From: DASRWT01 sp963748485
GTDB taxonomy: Bacteria; Methylomirabilota; Methylomirabilia; Rokubacteriales; CSP1-6
Assembly (NCBI GenBank): GCA_963748485.1
Contig: CAVVJF010000004.1
Span: 1-64,000 of the forward strand
Direction of reading: 5' to 3'
DNA: 64,000 bases
This document shows positions 1-7,736 of the stretch, in pieces. The notes under the pieces were generated by a model. The model searched no databases, was not told the origin of the DNA, and worked only from the letters and a program-made list of their open reading frames with translations. Position 1 is the stretch's first letter. Each line of letters starts with the position of its first letter. Made by a program: the position numbers and the translations under genes.

Positions 1-334
1 GTCCCGTCACCATGATGACCGGGATGCGGCGGGTCTCGCCGTCTTGCTTCAGCCGCCGGCAGACCTCCCAGCCGTTGAGCTGGGGCACCATGATGTCGAG
101 GAGGATCACGTCGGGCTTGGCGTCCCGCGCGTGGCGCACGGCGTCGGCGCCGTTGCCCAGCACGGTGACCTCGTAGCCCTCCTTGTGGAGGTTGAAGCGG
201 ATCAGCTCCGCGACGTCCTGCTCGTCCTCGACCACGAGGACCCGACCCAGGCGCTCGCGGCCGGCCGGGGCGGCGCTCTCTCCGGCAGTCCGTCGACGCT
301 GGGCGGGGGGCGTCATCTCTCCGGCCGCTCTCAT
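1..334 (-). CDS. Response regulator, receiver domain (3' end outside window)
   Basis: The minus strand encodes a receiver domain that runs off the left edge, so only about 111 N-terminal residues are seen. After a Pro/Arg/Ala-rich leader of about 30 residues comes LGRVLVVEDEQDVAELI, then the phosphoacceptor strand VILLDIMVPQLNGWEV, then IPVIMVTG, the expected order for a CheY-like fold with the acidic pair, the Asp and the conserved Thr. The output domain is not in the window, so PhoB/OmpR type is only a guess. ATG at 334 gives the long leader; ATG at 316 is an alternative. The gene stands alone, 72 bases from the end of the arsenic operon. Confidence 0.75.
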   Translation of the reverse strand, partial: MRAAGEMTPPAQRRRTAGESAAPAGRERLGRVLVVEDEQDVAELIRFNLHKEGYEVTVLGNGADAVRHARDAKPDVILLDIMVPQLNGWEVCRRLKQDGETRRIPVIMVTG

Positions 335-406
335 CGGCACGGAGTGTCGCGGGGTGAGGTTACAGGGTGATGACGGCGGGGTAAACCTTGCGTGAACGGT
401 TCCGCG

Positions 407-883
407 CTACACGATGCGCTCCACGATCACGCAGTCTTTCCACACCCCCTCGAGCTGCCCGTGCTCTCGATACACGCCGACCTCGCGAAAGCCCACGGCA
501 CGGCACATGGCACGGCTCGCCGCGTTCTCGGGAAAGATGCGGGACACGAGCTTGTGCAGACCGGCCGCCCTTGCCGCCGCCACCAGCCCTTCGAGGGCGA
601 CTCGGCCCGCCCCCGCCCGTCTGCGCTCACGACCGACGTACACGGAGAACTCGGCGATCCGGGCATAGCAGTCGCGCGGCCGATACCCCGTGCAGGAGGC
701 GAAGGCGATCACTTCAACGCCGTCCTCCACCACGACCACGGGATGGTTGCCATCGAACCACGTCCCGACGTCGTCCGCCGTGCGCGGCCGGGTCTCGAAG
801 GTGGCGATACGGTCCGCGATGCCCTCGTTGTAGATGCGCACGATCGCCGCGGCATCAGCCCGGGTCGCCAGCCGGGACTTCAC
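407..883 (-). CDS. arsN1: GNAT N-acetyltransferase, ArsN1 / phosphinothricin acetyltransferase type
   Basis: A 158-residue GNAT enzyme of the phosphinothricin/arsinothricin acetyltransferase family. Visible family features are the N-terminal IYNEGIADRIATFET segment, the acetyl-CoA loop region around GRERRRAGAGRVALEGL, and the C-terminal FPENAASRAMCRAVGFREVGVYREHG stretch. ArsN1 enzymes acetylate the amino group of the organoarsenical antibiotic arsinothricin and usually sit in ars operons, as here. GTG at 883 is chosen because it overlaps the arsC stop as GTGA and gives the normal family length; the upstream extension of the frame is arsC shadow. It is the last gene of the ars operon. Substrate specificity is inferred from context and could instead be phosphinothricin or methionine sulfoximine. 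Confidence 0.8.
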   Translation of the reverse strand: MKSRLATRADAAAIVRIYNEGIADRIATFETRPRTADDVGTWFDGNHPVVVVEDGVEVIAFASCTGYRPRDCYARIAEFSVYVGRERRRAGAGRVALEGLVAAARAAGLHKLVSRIFPENAASRAMCRAVGFREVGVYREHGQLEGVWKDCVIVERIV

Positions 884-1326
884 GGGGCCTCCGTCGGCAA
901 GGTCATCGGGCGAGGGTCCGCGAGCCAGCCCTTGATCCGCGCGCCGATCTCGTCGCGAACGCGACGGAAGACGGCCACGCGCTCGTCCTCCGTCCCCATC
1001 GCGCGCGACGGGTCTTCGAAGGCCCAGTGCAGGCGGTCGGCACCCCGGCCGAACACCGGGCACCGCTCGTTGGCGTGGTCGCACACCGTGATCACGTGAT
1101 GCCAGGGCTGGGCCAGGAAGCGATCGAGGGTCTTGGAGCAATGGCCTGACAGATCCACTCCCACCTCGCCCATGACCCGGACGGCCAGCGGGTGGACCCG
1201 CGTCTCCTCGGTGCCCGCGCTCTCCACTTCGAAGCGGTCACCGGCGAGATCCCGTAGGAATCCCTCCGCCATCTGGCTGCGCGCCGAGTTGTGCGTGCAG
1301 AGAAACAGCACTCTTCGCTTGGTCAT
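880..1326 (-). CDS. arsC: Arsenate reductase, low-molecular-weight phosphatase family
   Basis: A 148-residue arsenate reductase of the thioredoxin-coupled, LMW protein-tyrosine-phosphatase-like family, reducing As(V) to As(III) in the cytoplasm. The N-terminal phosphate loop reads FLCTHNSARSQMAEG, giving the C-x5-R motif with nucleophilic Cys10. A second Cys pair occurs in VCDHANERCP (Cys82 and Cys89), the positions used for the intramolecular disulfide relay in this family. ATG at 1326 gives the usual length. It is divergent from the aquaglyceroporin gene with only 30 bases between the starts and is coupled by GTGA overlap to the arsN1-type gene. Confidence 0.92.
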   Translation of the reverse strand: MTKRRVLFLCTHNSARSQMAEGFLRDLAGDRFEVESAGTEETRVHPLAVRVMGEVGVDLSGHCSKTLDRFLAQPWHHVITVCDHANERCPVFGRGADRLHWAFEDPSRAMGTEDERVAVFRRVRDEIGARIKGWLADPRPMTLPTEAP

Positions 1327-1356
1327 TCCCCGGCTCCGGTGTAGTCTCCGCTGCGG

Positions 1357-2046
1357 ATGATCGAGCCCGTGAGCTTCGCGCGACGACTCGTGGCGGAGGC
1401 CGTCGGCACCGCGCTCCTGCTCGCCACCGTTGTCGGCTCGGGCATCATGGCCGAGCGCCTGGCCGGGGGGAACATGGCGCTGGCGCTCCTCGCCAATACC
1501 CTCGCGACCGGCGCCGCCCTCGTGGCGCTTATCCTCACCTTCGGCTCCATCTCGGGTGCCCACTTCAATCCCGCGGTGACGCTCGCCTCCGCCTCGCAAG
1601 GCGGCCTGCCCTGGCTCATGGTGCCGGGGTACCTCGCGTCCCAGGTCGTCGGCGCCCTCGCGGGCGTCGCCGCCGCCCACGTCATGTTCGAGCTGCCCCT
1701 CTTCTTCGCCTCGCAGAAGGCCCGCGCCGGCGGAGCCCAGCTCTTCAGCGAGTTCGTCGCCACCTTCGGGCTTCTTGCGGTGATCTGGGGCTGCGCGCGG
1801 CTCCGCGCGCCCGCCATTCCCTACGCGGTGGGCGGCTACATCACCGCCGCCTACTGGTTCACCGCCTCCACCTCGTTCGCCAACCCCGCCGTCACCATCG
1901 CGCGCGCGGCCAGCGACACCTTCGCGGGCATTCGCCCCGCCGATGCGCCCGGATTCATCATTGCTCAGCTCGTCGGCGCCGCGGCGGCGACGGTACTCTT
2001 CGCCTGGCTCGTGCCCCCTAGTGCGAGGGCTTCCGGGCCCGGATGA
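1357..2046 (+). CDS. aqpS: MIP-family aquaglyceroporin, AqpS type
   Basis: A 229-residue membrane channel of the major intrinsic protein family. The two half-helix signatures are GAHFNPAVT (NPA at residues 71-73) and SFANPAVT (NPA at 176-178), separated by the expected six hydrophobic segments. In Sinorhizobium, AqpS replaces an active pump in the ars operon: ArsC makes As(III), which leaves down its gradient through the channel. The same logic probably holds here because no ArsB or Acr3 gene is present in the island. It is the only plus-strand gene in the island; its 3' end overlaps the arsM 3' end by 29 bases in convergent orientation. Confidence 0.88.
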   Translation: MIEPVSFARRLVAEAVGTALLLATVVGSGIMAERLAGGNMALALLANTLATGAALVALILTFGSISGAHFNPAVTLASASQGGLPWLMVPGYLASQVVGALAGVAAAHVMFELPLFFASQKARAGGAQLFSEFVATFGLLAVIWGCARLRAPAIPYAVGGYITAAYWFTASTSFANPAVTIARAASDTFAGIRPADAPGFIIAQLVGAAAATVLFAWLVPPSARASGPG

Positions 2047-2839
2047 AGGCACTCATGAACTTGCCGTCTATCTGCGGAGCGATGGTGTCGGCGTCCAGCC
2101 CCGCTCCAGCGAGGAAGTCGCGGGCGTCCTCCACGCGATAGACCCGCGTCGGCTCCACCTCGACGGCCTCGAAGCCGGCCTTGGCAAGCTTGCCCCGATA
2201 CTCCCCGTCCTCGAGAGCCCCCGCCACGCAGCCGATCCACAGCTCGATGCTCCGGCGGATGTCCGCCGGAACCGCGCCTCGCACCACGACGTCGGAGACC
2301 GCAAAGCGACCGCCAGGCTTGAGCACCCGATAGGCCTCCGCCAGGACGCGGTCCTTATCCGCGGAGAGATTGATCACGCAGTTCGAGATGATCACGTCGA
2401 CGGCGTTGTCCGGTAGCGGGATGGATTCAATCTCGCCCTTCAGGAACTCGACGTTGGCGAGCCCCGCTTTCCTTTGATTCTCCCGGGCCAGGGCCAGCAT
2501 CTCATCGGTCATGTCGAGGCCATAGGCCTTGCCGGTCGGGCCCACGCGCCGGGCGGAGAGCAGCACGTCGATGCCGCCGCCCGAGCCCAGATCCAGCACG
2601 GTCTCGCCGGGCGCCAGCTGGGCCAGCGCGGTGGGGTTGCCGCACCCCAGCGATGCCGCGACCGCCTGGGCGGGAAGGCCGGACGTCTCCGCGGATGAAT
2701 AGAGGTTCGAGGTGATCGGATCGGCCGTCCCGCACGACGAGCTCGTCCCGCAGCACGACGTAGCCCCTTCCGTCACCACCCGAAGGGCCGCCTGCCCGTA
2801 CTTGTCCCGGACGATATCCTTGATCTCGTCCTTCGCCAT
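2018..2839 (-). CDS. arsM: Arsenite S-adenosylmethionine methyltransferase
   Basis: A 273-residue ArsM that methylates As(III) using SAM. The SAM site reads ETVLDLGSGGGIDVLLSA, and the conserved arsenic-binding cysteines are Cys66 (LGCGNP), Cys154 (ISNCVINLS) and Cys204 (WIGCVAG). A further Cys-rich segment near the N-terminus (residues 29, 30 and 36) is frequent in the family. ATG at 2839 is preceded by a purine-rich AGGAG-like stretch and follows the ArsI-type gene by 26 bases in the same operon. Products would be methyl- and dimethylarsenicals, which fits the neighbouring dioxygenase and aquaglyceroporin. Identification is secure. Confidence 0.93.
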   Translation of the reverse strand: MAKDEIKDIVRDKYGQAALRVVTEGATSCCGTSSSCGTADPITSNLYSSAETSGLPAQAVAASLGCGNPTALAQLAPGETVLDLGSGGGIDVLLSARRVGPTGKAYGLDMTDEMLALARENQRKAGLANVEFLKGEIESIPLPDNAVDVIISNCVINLSADKDRVLAEAYRVLKPGGRFAVSDVVVRGAVPADIRRSIELWIGCVAGALEDGEYRGKLAKAGFEAVEVEPTRVYRVEDARDFLAGAGLDADTIAPQIDGKFMSAFIRARKPSH

Positions 2840-2865
2840 ATTCTGGTCTCCTTCGCGGGCCGCGG

Positions 2866-3312
2866 TCACTGCGAGCAGCAGGCGTTCTTCGCGAGGGTGA
2901 GCCCCGCGGCCGCCTTGCCGAGCGGCGACACTGTCTCGTCTTCGAGGTCGTAGTTGAGGTGATACACCTCCCACTCCGCCCCGTCGGGATCCACCACCCA
3001 GAACTTGTCCTGATTCGCGTGGCAGCAGTCGACCGCCATCTCCTCGCGAACGGGCAACCCGGCAGCCTTCACGCGGGCCAGCTGGGCCATGACCTCCCCC
3101 GTCGTCTCGAGTTGCACGCCGAGGTGATTCACCGGCCCCACTCCGGGGCCACCGCCCTGGGACAGCGCGAGGTTCACCGGCCCCCACTCGGGCAGGAACT
3201 TGGCGTAGCCCGGCTTTTCCTTGACGGGCTCGGCGCCGAAGAACGCGCGATAGAAGGCCCGGCTCTTGGCGAGATCGGACACGTGCATGTGGATGTGGAC
3301 CTTGGCACTCAT
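2866..3312 (-). CDS. arsI: ArsI/CadI-family non-haem iron dioxygenase (C-As lyase type)
   Basis: A 148-residue vicinal-oxygen-chelate protein of the ArsI/CadI heavy-metal resistance family. Candidate metal ligands are His8 or His10 in VHIHMHVSDL, His63 in VNHLGVQ and Glu115 in GAEWEVYHL, and the vicinal pair Cys96-Cys97 (AVDCCHANQDKFW) sits exactly where characterised C-As lyases bind trivalent organoarsenicals. A second Cys pair ends the protein (NACCSQ). ArsI enzymes cleave the C-As bond of methylarsonous acid and aromatic arsenicals. It lies between arsR and arsM, 11 and 26 bases away. The alternative is the CadI branch, where the substrate is unclear. Confidence 0.85.
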   Translation of the reverse strand: MSAKVHIHMHVSDLAKSRAFYRAFFGAEPVKEKPGYAKFLPEWGPVNLALSQGGGPGVGPVNHLGVQLETTGEVMAQLARVKAAGLPVREEMAVDCCHANQDKFWVVDPDGAEWEVYHLNYDLEDETVSPLGKAAAGLTLAKNACCSQ

Positions 3313-3323
3313 GGGCTCCCCTT

Positions 3324-3632
3324 TCAGCAGCAGGCGGTGAGCAGCCGGACCAGCGCGGTCGCGGTGTCCCGCCGGACCGAGTAGTAGATGTACCGCTCTT
3401 CCTTGCGGCTCTGGACGAGACCGGCGCGCCGGAGCGCGGCGAGGTGATGCGAGAGCGTGGGCGCGGAGATCTCCACCGCCTCCTGGATCTCGCCCACCGG
3501 CACCTCGCGGCACTCGCGGACGAGGAAGAAGAAGATCTGCAGGCGCGTCAGGTGGGCGAGGGCCTTGAACGCTTCGACGTGGGCCTCGCTGGCGTCCAGG
3601 CGCGCTGGGGTGAGGGGAAGACGCTGTTTCAT
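3324..3632 (-). CDS. arsR: ArsR/SmtB-family metalloregulatory repressor
   Basis: A 102-residue winged-helix repressor, first gene of the arsenic operon. The recognition helix lies in VEISAPTLSHHLAALRRAGLV and the wing in SRKEERYIYYSVR. The classic alpha-3 C-x-C of the E. coli type is absent (one Cys only, RECREVP, residue 41), while the protein ends in TACC (Cys101-Cys102). That resembles the type in which As(III) is sensed by C-terminal cysteines, as in Acidithiobacillus ferrooxidans ArsR. ATG at 3632 lies within the palindromic operator, so the repressor should block its own operon directly. Sensor-site assignment is inference. Confidence 0.9.
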   Translation of the reverse strand: MKQRLPLTPARLDASEAHVEAFKALAHLTRLQIFFFLVRECREVPVGEIQEAVEISAPTLSHHLAALRRAGLVQSRKEERYIYYSVRRDTATALVRLLTACC

Positions 3633-3654
3633 ATTTAGAGAATTATCTAAATAT
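3631..3654. promoter_or_regulatory. AT-rich perfect inverted repeat, probable ArsR operator
   Basis: Nine-base arms ATATTTAGA (3631-3639) and TCTAAATAT (3646-3654) surround a 6-base spacer. The element is strikingly AT-rich in a GC-rich neighbourhood, overlaps the arsR start codon and resembles ArsR-family operators in size and symmetry. It should control the arsR-arsI-arsM transcript. Confidence 0.8.
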
Positions 3655-3793
3655 GGAACCGTGTCAAGTCCCATTTTTGGCGCCGAGGCCACCACGGTGA
3701 TGCGGCCGAGAAGCCGGTGGACAACGGTGGATAACTCGGCCCGTAACAATTCTGCGATTTGACCCGCCTCCGGGCCTCATCGACACTGGACCC

Positions 3794-4053
3794 ATGTCCG
3801 AGTTGGTTGCGCTGATCGACTTGGGCTCGAACGCCGCTCGCTTCCTTCTCACGCGCATCAACGAAGGCCGCTGCGCCGTCGCCGCCGGCTCCGGGGACTC
3901 CGGGTGGAGCGAGCGGATATAATGTTGGCAGGGGCGGTGGTAGTCGAGGAGCCGATGATTCTTGGCGGCTATAGAACCCTCACCGTCTGCACCCCCGGGG
4001 TGCGCGACGGCATCCTCTGGCGCGAGACCTTCAACGGACGGGCATCGACATGA
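3794..4053 (+). pseudogene. Relic of exopolyphosphatase Ppx/GppA with internal deletion
   Basis: Two pieces of a Ppx/GppA phosphatase remain. From ATG 3794 a 42-codon frame reads SELVALIDLGSNAARFLLTRI, the invariant N-terminal strand and phosphate-binding loop of the family, and stops at 3920-3922. A second frame, beginning at the ATG that overlaps this stop (3922), reads LAGAVVVEEPMILGGYRTLTV followed by CTPGVRDGILW, which matches the family's last catalytic-domain segment (usually GLREGLL). Roughly 250 or more central residues are missing and the two ends are in different frames. The relic ends by ATGA overlap with ppk1, so it may still provide translational coupling. Not functional as a phosphatase. 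Confidence 0.75.
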
Positions 4054-6119
4054 GCGAGACCAACCTCATCAATCGCGAGCTCTCGTGGCTCGAGTTCAAC
4101 CGGCGTGTCCTCGAGGAGGCTCAGGATCACACTGTTCCGCTCCTCGAGCGGGTGAAATTTCTCGCCATCTTCAGCTCCAACCTCGACGAGTTCTTCATGG
4201 TGCGGGTCGCGGGCCTCAAGCGGCAGCTGCGCGCCGGCGATACCGCTCCCGGCCCCGACGGGCTCGCTCCCGCCGCCGCCCTCGCCGCCGTGACGCGGAG
4301 AATCCACGAGCTGGTGGACGACCAGCACCGGTGCTTCCTGGAGGAGATACAGCCCCTCCTCGCCGCCGAGGGAGTCGCCATCGTCCGTCCCAAGGAGGCC
4401 ACGAGCGAGCAGCGAGCCTTCCTCGAGGACTACTTCCGACGGACGCTGCACCCCATCATCACGCCCCTCGCCATCGACCCCGGACATCCGTTCCCCCATC
4501 TCGGCAATCGCGCCCTGTGCCTGGTCGCATCGGTGCGCGCCACCGCGCCCTCGCCGCTCCCACGAGCCACACTCGCGCTCGTACATATCCCCTCGCACGT
4601 GGTGCCGCGATTCGTGGCCCTTCCGGCCCAGCCTGACCAGTACGCGTTCATGCTCCTCGAGGACGTGATTCGCATGCACCTGCCATGGCTCTTCCACGGC
4701 TACGAGGTGGAGTCCTGTCACGCCATCCGGGTCACGCGGGACTCCGACATCCAGCTGGGCCGGGCGAGCGCCGCCGATCTCCTCACGAGCATCGAGGCGA
4801 GCCTGCGGGGACGCCGGATGGGCGACGCGGTGCGCCTGCAGTACGACGCAGACCTGCCCGACGCGATCCGGACCACGCTTGTCGACGAGCTCGAGCTGGA
4901 GACGGCGGACCTCTACGCGGGGGAGGGATTCACCGCGTTCTCCGACCTCTTCAGCCTCTACGCAGCGGTGGACCTGCCGCGCCTGAAGGACCGGCCTCAG
5001 CCCCCGCACAAGGTGCCCGCCTTCGAAGCCGCTCCCGACGTCTGGACGGCCATCCGCGCGGGGGACATCCTGGCGCATCACCCCTACCACTCGTTCGACG
5101 CGGTGACGCGCTTCGTCAGCGATGCCGCCGAGGACCCCCGCGTTCTCGCCGTCAAGATGACCTTGTATCGCGTGAGCCCCACTTCGCCGATCGCCCACGC
5201 CCTCACCCGCGCCGCCGAGAACGGTAAGGAGGTCGCCGTGCTCGTCGAGTTGCAGGCGCGCTTCGACGAGGAGGCGAACATCCGCTGGGCACGCGCGCTC
5301 GAGGAAGTGGGGGCCCACGTCGTCTACGGGCTGGTCGGCTACAAGACCCACTGCAAGGCCTGTCTTGTCGTGCGCCAGGATCCCGACGGCATCCGCCGCT
5401 ACTGTCACCTCGCCACCGGGAACTACAACGTCCGGACCGGGGGAATCTACGGCGACCTGGGTCTCTTCACCTGTCGCGAGAGCTTCGGGGAGGACCTCAC
5501 CGAGCTCTTCAATCTCCTCACCGGCTACACGCGGCCGCGGGGCTTCCACCATCTGGCCGTCGCGCCCACCGGGCTGCGGGACGGCCTCGTCGCGCGCATC
5601 CGGCGCGAGGCCGACCACGCCCGCGCCGGCCGACCCGCGCGCATCATCGCCAAGATGAACAGCCTGGTCGACCGCGATCTCATCGCCGAGCTCTACCGGG
5701 CCAACGCGGCGGGCGTGCAGATCGACCTCATCATCCGGGGCATCTGCTGCCTGCGGCCGGGCGTGCCGGGTCTCTCCGAGCGAATCCGCGCCATCTCCAT
5801 CATCGACCGCTATCTGGAGCACGCCCGCGTCTTCTATTTCCAGAACGGGAGCGAGCCCGACTACCTCCTCGCCTCCGGCGACTGGATGCCGCGTAACCTC
5901 GACCATCGCGTCGAGGTGGCTTTCCCGATCCTCGAGCCGGCCCTCCAGCGGCAGGTCCGCGACATCCTGGAGATACAGCTCGCCGACACCGCCAAGGCTC
6001 GCCTCATCCGGCCCGACGGACGCTCGGAGCGCGTCACCGCCGGCGGCCTGCCCATGCTCCGCTCCCAGGAGCTTCTGCACGAGCTGACTGGCACGGGACA
6101 CGCCCGCGCCGATCGCTGA
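4050..6119 (+). CDS. ppk1: Polyphosphate kinase 1
   Basis: A 689-residue Ppk1, which reversibly polymerises the gamma-phosphate of ATP into polyphosphate. The N-terminal domain starts with the family signature NRELSWLEFNRRVLEEA and FLAIFSSNLDEFFMVRV. The phosphohistidine equivalent to E. coli His435 is His434 in YKTHCKACLVVR, and the second conserved His is His619 in PRNLDHRVEV. Length is normal. ATG at 4050 overlaps the stop of the ppx relic. Loss of Ppx next to an intact kinase would shift the balance towards polyphosphate storage, unless another Ppx exists elsewhere. It fits the phosphate-scavenging genes downstream. Confidence 0.95.
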   Translation: MSETNLINRELSWLEFNRRVLEEAQDHTVPLLERVKFLAIFSSNLDEFFMVRVAGLKRQLRAGDTAPGPDGLAPAAALAAVTRRIHELVDDQHRCFLEEIQPLLAAEGVAIVRPKEATSEQRAFLEDYFRRTLHPIITPLAIDPGHPFPHLGNRALCLVASVRATAPSPLPRATLALVHIPSHVVPRFVALPAQPDQYAFMLLEDVIRMHLPWLFHGYEVESCHAIRVTRDSDIQLGRASAADLLTSIEASLRGRRMGDAVRLQYDADLPDAIRTTLVDELELETADLYAGEGFTAFSDLFSLYAAVDLPRLKDRPQPPHKVPAFEAAPDVWTAIRAGDILAHHPYHSFDAVTRFVSDAAEDPRVLAVKMTLYRVSPTSPIAHALTRAAENGKEVAVLVELQARFDEEANIRWARALEEVGAHVVYGLVGYKTHCKACLVVRQDPDGIRRYCHLATGNYNVRTGGIYGDLGLFTCRESFGEDLTELFNLLTGYTRPRGFHHLAVAPTGLRDGLVARIRREADHARAGRPARIIAKMNSLVDRDLIAELYRANAAGVQIDLIIRGICCLRPGVPGLSERIRAISIIDRYLEHARVFYFQNGSEPDYLLASGDWMPRNLDHRVEVAFPILEPALQRQVRDILEIQLADTAKARLIRPDGRSERVTAGGLPMLRSQELLHELTGTGHARADR

Positions 6120-6131
6120 CCCCGCGCTCCG

Positions 6132-7712
6132 CTAAGCTTCCGCGGGCAGCTCCAGCCGGTGCAGCATCGCGCCGCCGCGGTCCCGGTGGGTCACCATCAT
6201 GGCGCCCGTGCGCCCGTCGATGCGGACGTGGCCGAAATAGAGGCCGCCCTCGGTGGGCGGAGCATTCACGCGGCCTCCGGGATGCCGGGTGAAGACCACC
6301 TGCGGGCCGAACGTGTTGTCGAGCGTGTTGGGCCCGAAGCCCCCCGCGTGCAGGGGGCCGGAGACGAACTCGTAGAACGGCGCGAAGTCGGTGAACTGGG
6401 CGCGCGCCGGGTCGTAGTGGTGCGTCGCGCAGTAGTGGACGTCGGCGGTGATCCAGACCACGTTCCGGATCCCGCTGTGCTTGATGAACCGGAGCAAATC
6501 CGCGATCTCGAGCTCCCGCCCCGCCGCGGGCCCGTCGCCCTGGGCCACCGCTTCCGAGCCCCAGCGGCGGCCAGAGTCGTGGTGCACCACGAGGCCCAGC
6601 GGCATGTCGGCGGCGATCACCTTCCAGGTCGCCGAGGAGCCGAGCAGCCCGCGCTTGAGCCAGTCCGCCTGTGCGCGCCCCAGGATGCGGGCGTCGTCGC
6701 CCAGCGCAGTCTGCTGGTTCTCGCTGTTGGGCCCGCGGTAGGTCCGCATGTCCAGCATGAAGCCGTCGACGAGTGGCCCCCGCCGTATTCTCCGATACAC
6801 GCGCTCGGGCTCCCGGGGATGGCCCACGAGGGGGGTGAATTCGAACATCGCCCGCTTGGCGCGGGCGGCGAGAAGGGCGCAGCTCTTCACCGTGTACCGC
6901 TGGTCCTCGAGCACGCGCTCGGCGAACCAGTTGTTGGTCACCTCGTGGTCGTCCCACTGGACGTACTGCGCGACCTCGCTGTTGAAGCGGCGGACATGCG
7001 CGTCCATGAGGTTGTACTTGTAGTTGCCACGGAACTCGTCCAGCGTCTCCGCGACCTTGAGCTTCTCCTCGATGATCTGGTTCTTCCACACTTCGCCCGT
7101 CGGCAGGCGCACCTCGGCCACCAGGGGATTGTCGGCGTAGATCATGTCCCCGCTGTGGACGAAGAAGTCGGGCTCGGCCCGGCGCATGACGTCGTAGAGC
7201 TTCATGCCGCCCCAGTCGGCATTGATCCCCCACCCCTGGCCGGCGGTGTCCCCAGACCAGACGAAGCTCACGTCGCGGCGATCGGCCGGCGCCGTCCGCA
7301 GGCGGCCCGTTGCGGGCGCGCTGAGCGTTTTGATATCGCCCAGGTCCTGAAAGGTGACGCGGTAGAAGATGTCCTGGCCGGCGGGGAGATCGGCGAGCGT
7401 GACCTTGGCCGCGTAGCCCGTCTCCGGGAGCGCGGCGGGGCCCCGGAGCCGGCGGGCATCGGCGAACGTGTCGGTGGTGGCCCAGTCGACCAGCATCCGG
7501 GCGGGCCGATCGGTGGCGCTCCACACCACTGCCTCGTGCGGACCCACCTCACCGCTCTGGACGCCGTAGGGTTGCCCGGGTCGCATCCGGTCCGACGTCT
7601 GGGCGAACGGCCCGCGGGCGAGTGGGGAGGGTAGAGCGAGCGAGCCCACGGCGGCGGCGGACGTGCCGAGGAAGCGACGACGCGTTAGCGAGTCGCGCGA
7701 TCTGGTCGTCAT
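6132..7712 (-). CDS. phoD: PhoD-type alkaline phosphatase, Tat-exported
   Basis: A 526-residue phosphodiesterase/phosphomonoesterase of the PhoD family, expected in the periplasm or outside. A twin-arginine signal (LTRRRFLGTSAAAVGSLAL) occupies residues 9-27. Metal-site motifs follow the family order: SFVWSGDTAGQGWGIN, FFVHSGDMIYADNP, VQWDDHEVTNNW, and WITADVHYCATHHY. The enzyme class uses Ca and Fe. ATG at 7712 has a GGAGGATC ribosome site just upstream. It is the last gene of the phosphorus run and lies 24 bases after the frame-restored end of phoX, so the two exported phosphatases are probably co-transcribed. Confidence 0.92.
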   Translation of the reverse strand: MTTRSRDSLTRRRFLGTSAAAVGSLALPSPLARGPFAQTSDRMRPGQPYGVQSGEVGPHEAVVWSATDRPARMLVDWATTDTFADARRLRGPAALPETGYAAKVTLADLPAGQDIFYRVTFQDLGDIKTLSAPATGRLRTAPADRRDVSFVWSGDTAGQGWGINADWGGMKLYDVMRRAEPDFFVHSGDMIYADNPLVAEVRLPTGEVWKNQIIEEKLKVAETLDEFRGNYKYNLMDAHVRRFNSEVAQYVQWDDHEVTNNWFAERVLEDQRYTVKSCALLAARAKRAMFEFTPLVGHPREPERVYRRIRRGPLVDGFMLDMRTYRGPNSENQQTALGDDARILGRAQADWLKRGLLGSSATWKVIAADMPLGLVVHHDSGRRWGSEAVAQGDGPAAGRELEIADLLRFIKHSGIRNVVWITADVHYCATHHYDPARAQFTDFAPFYEFVSGPLHAGGFGPNTLDNTFGPQVVFTRHPGGRVNAPPTEGGLYFGHVRIDGRTGAMMVTHRDRGGAMLHRLELPAEA

Positions 7713-7736
7713 GGCGAGATCCTCCCTGGCGCGTGC

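Noticed and set aside
335..406. Possible PHO-box-like sequence between the left-edge regulator and the ars operon
   Set aside because: No heptamer repeated at 11 bases; too weak to report.
3664..3861. Small minus-strand frame upstream of arsR
   Set aside because: No ribosome site and no recognisable sequence, and it overlaps the N-terminal piece of the ppx relic on the other strand.
3969..6101. Minus-strand frame of 710 codons opposite ppk1
   Set aside because: Ppk1 on the plus strand has all family motifs; the opposite frame has none.
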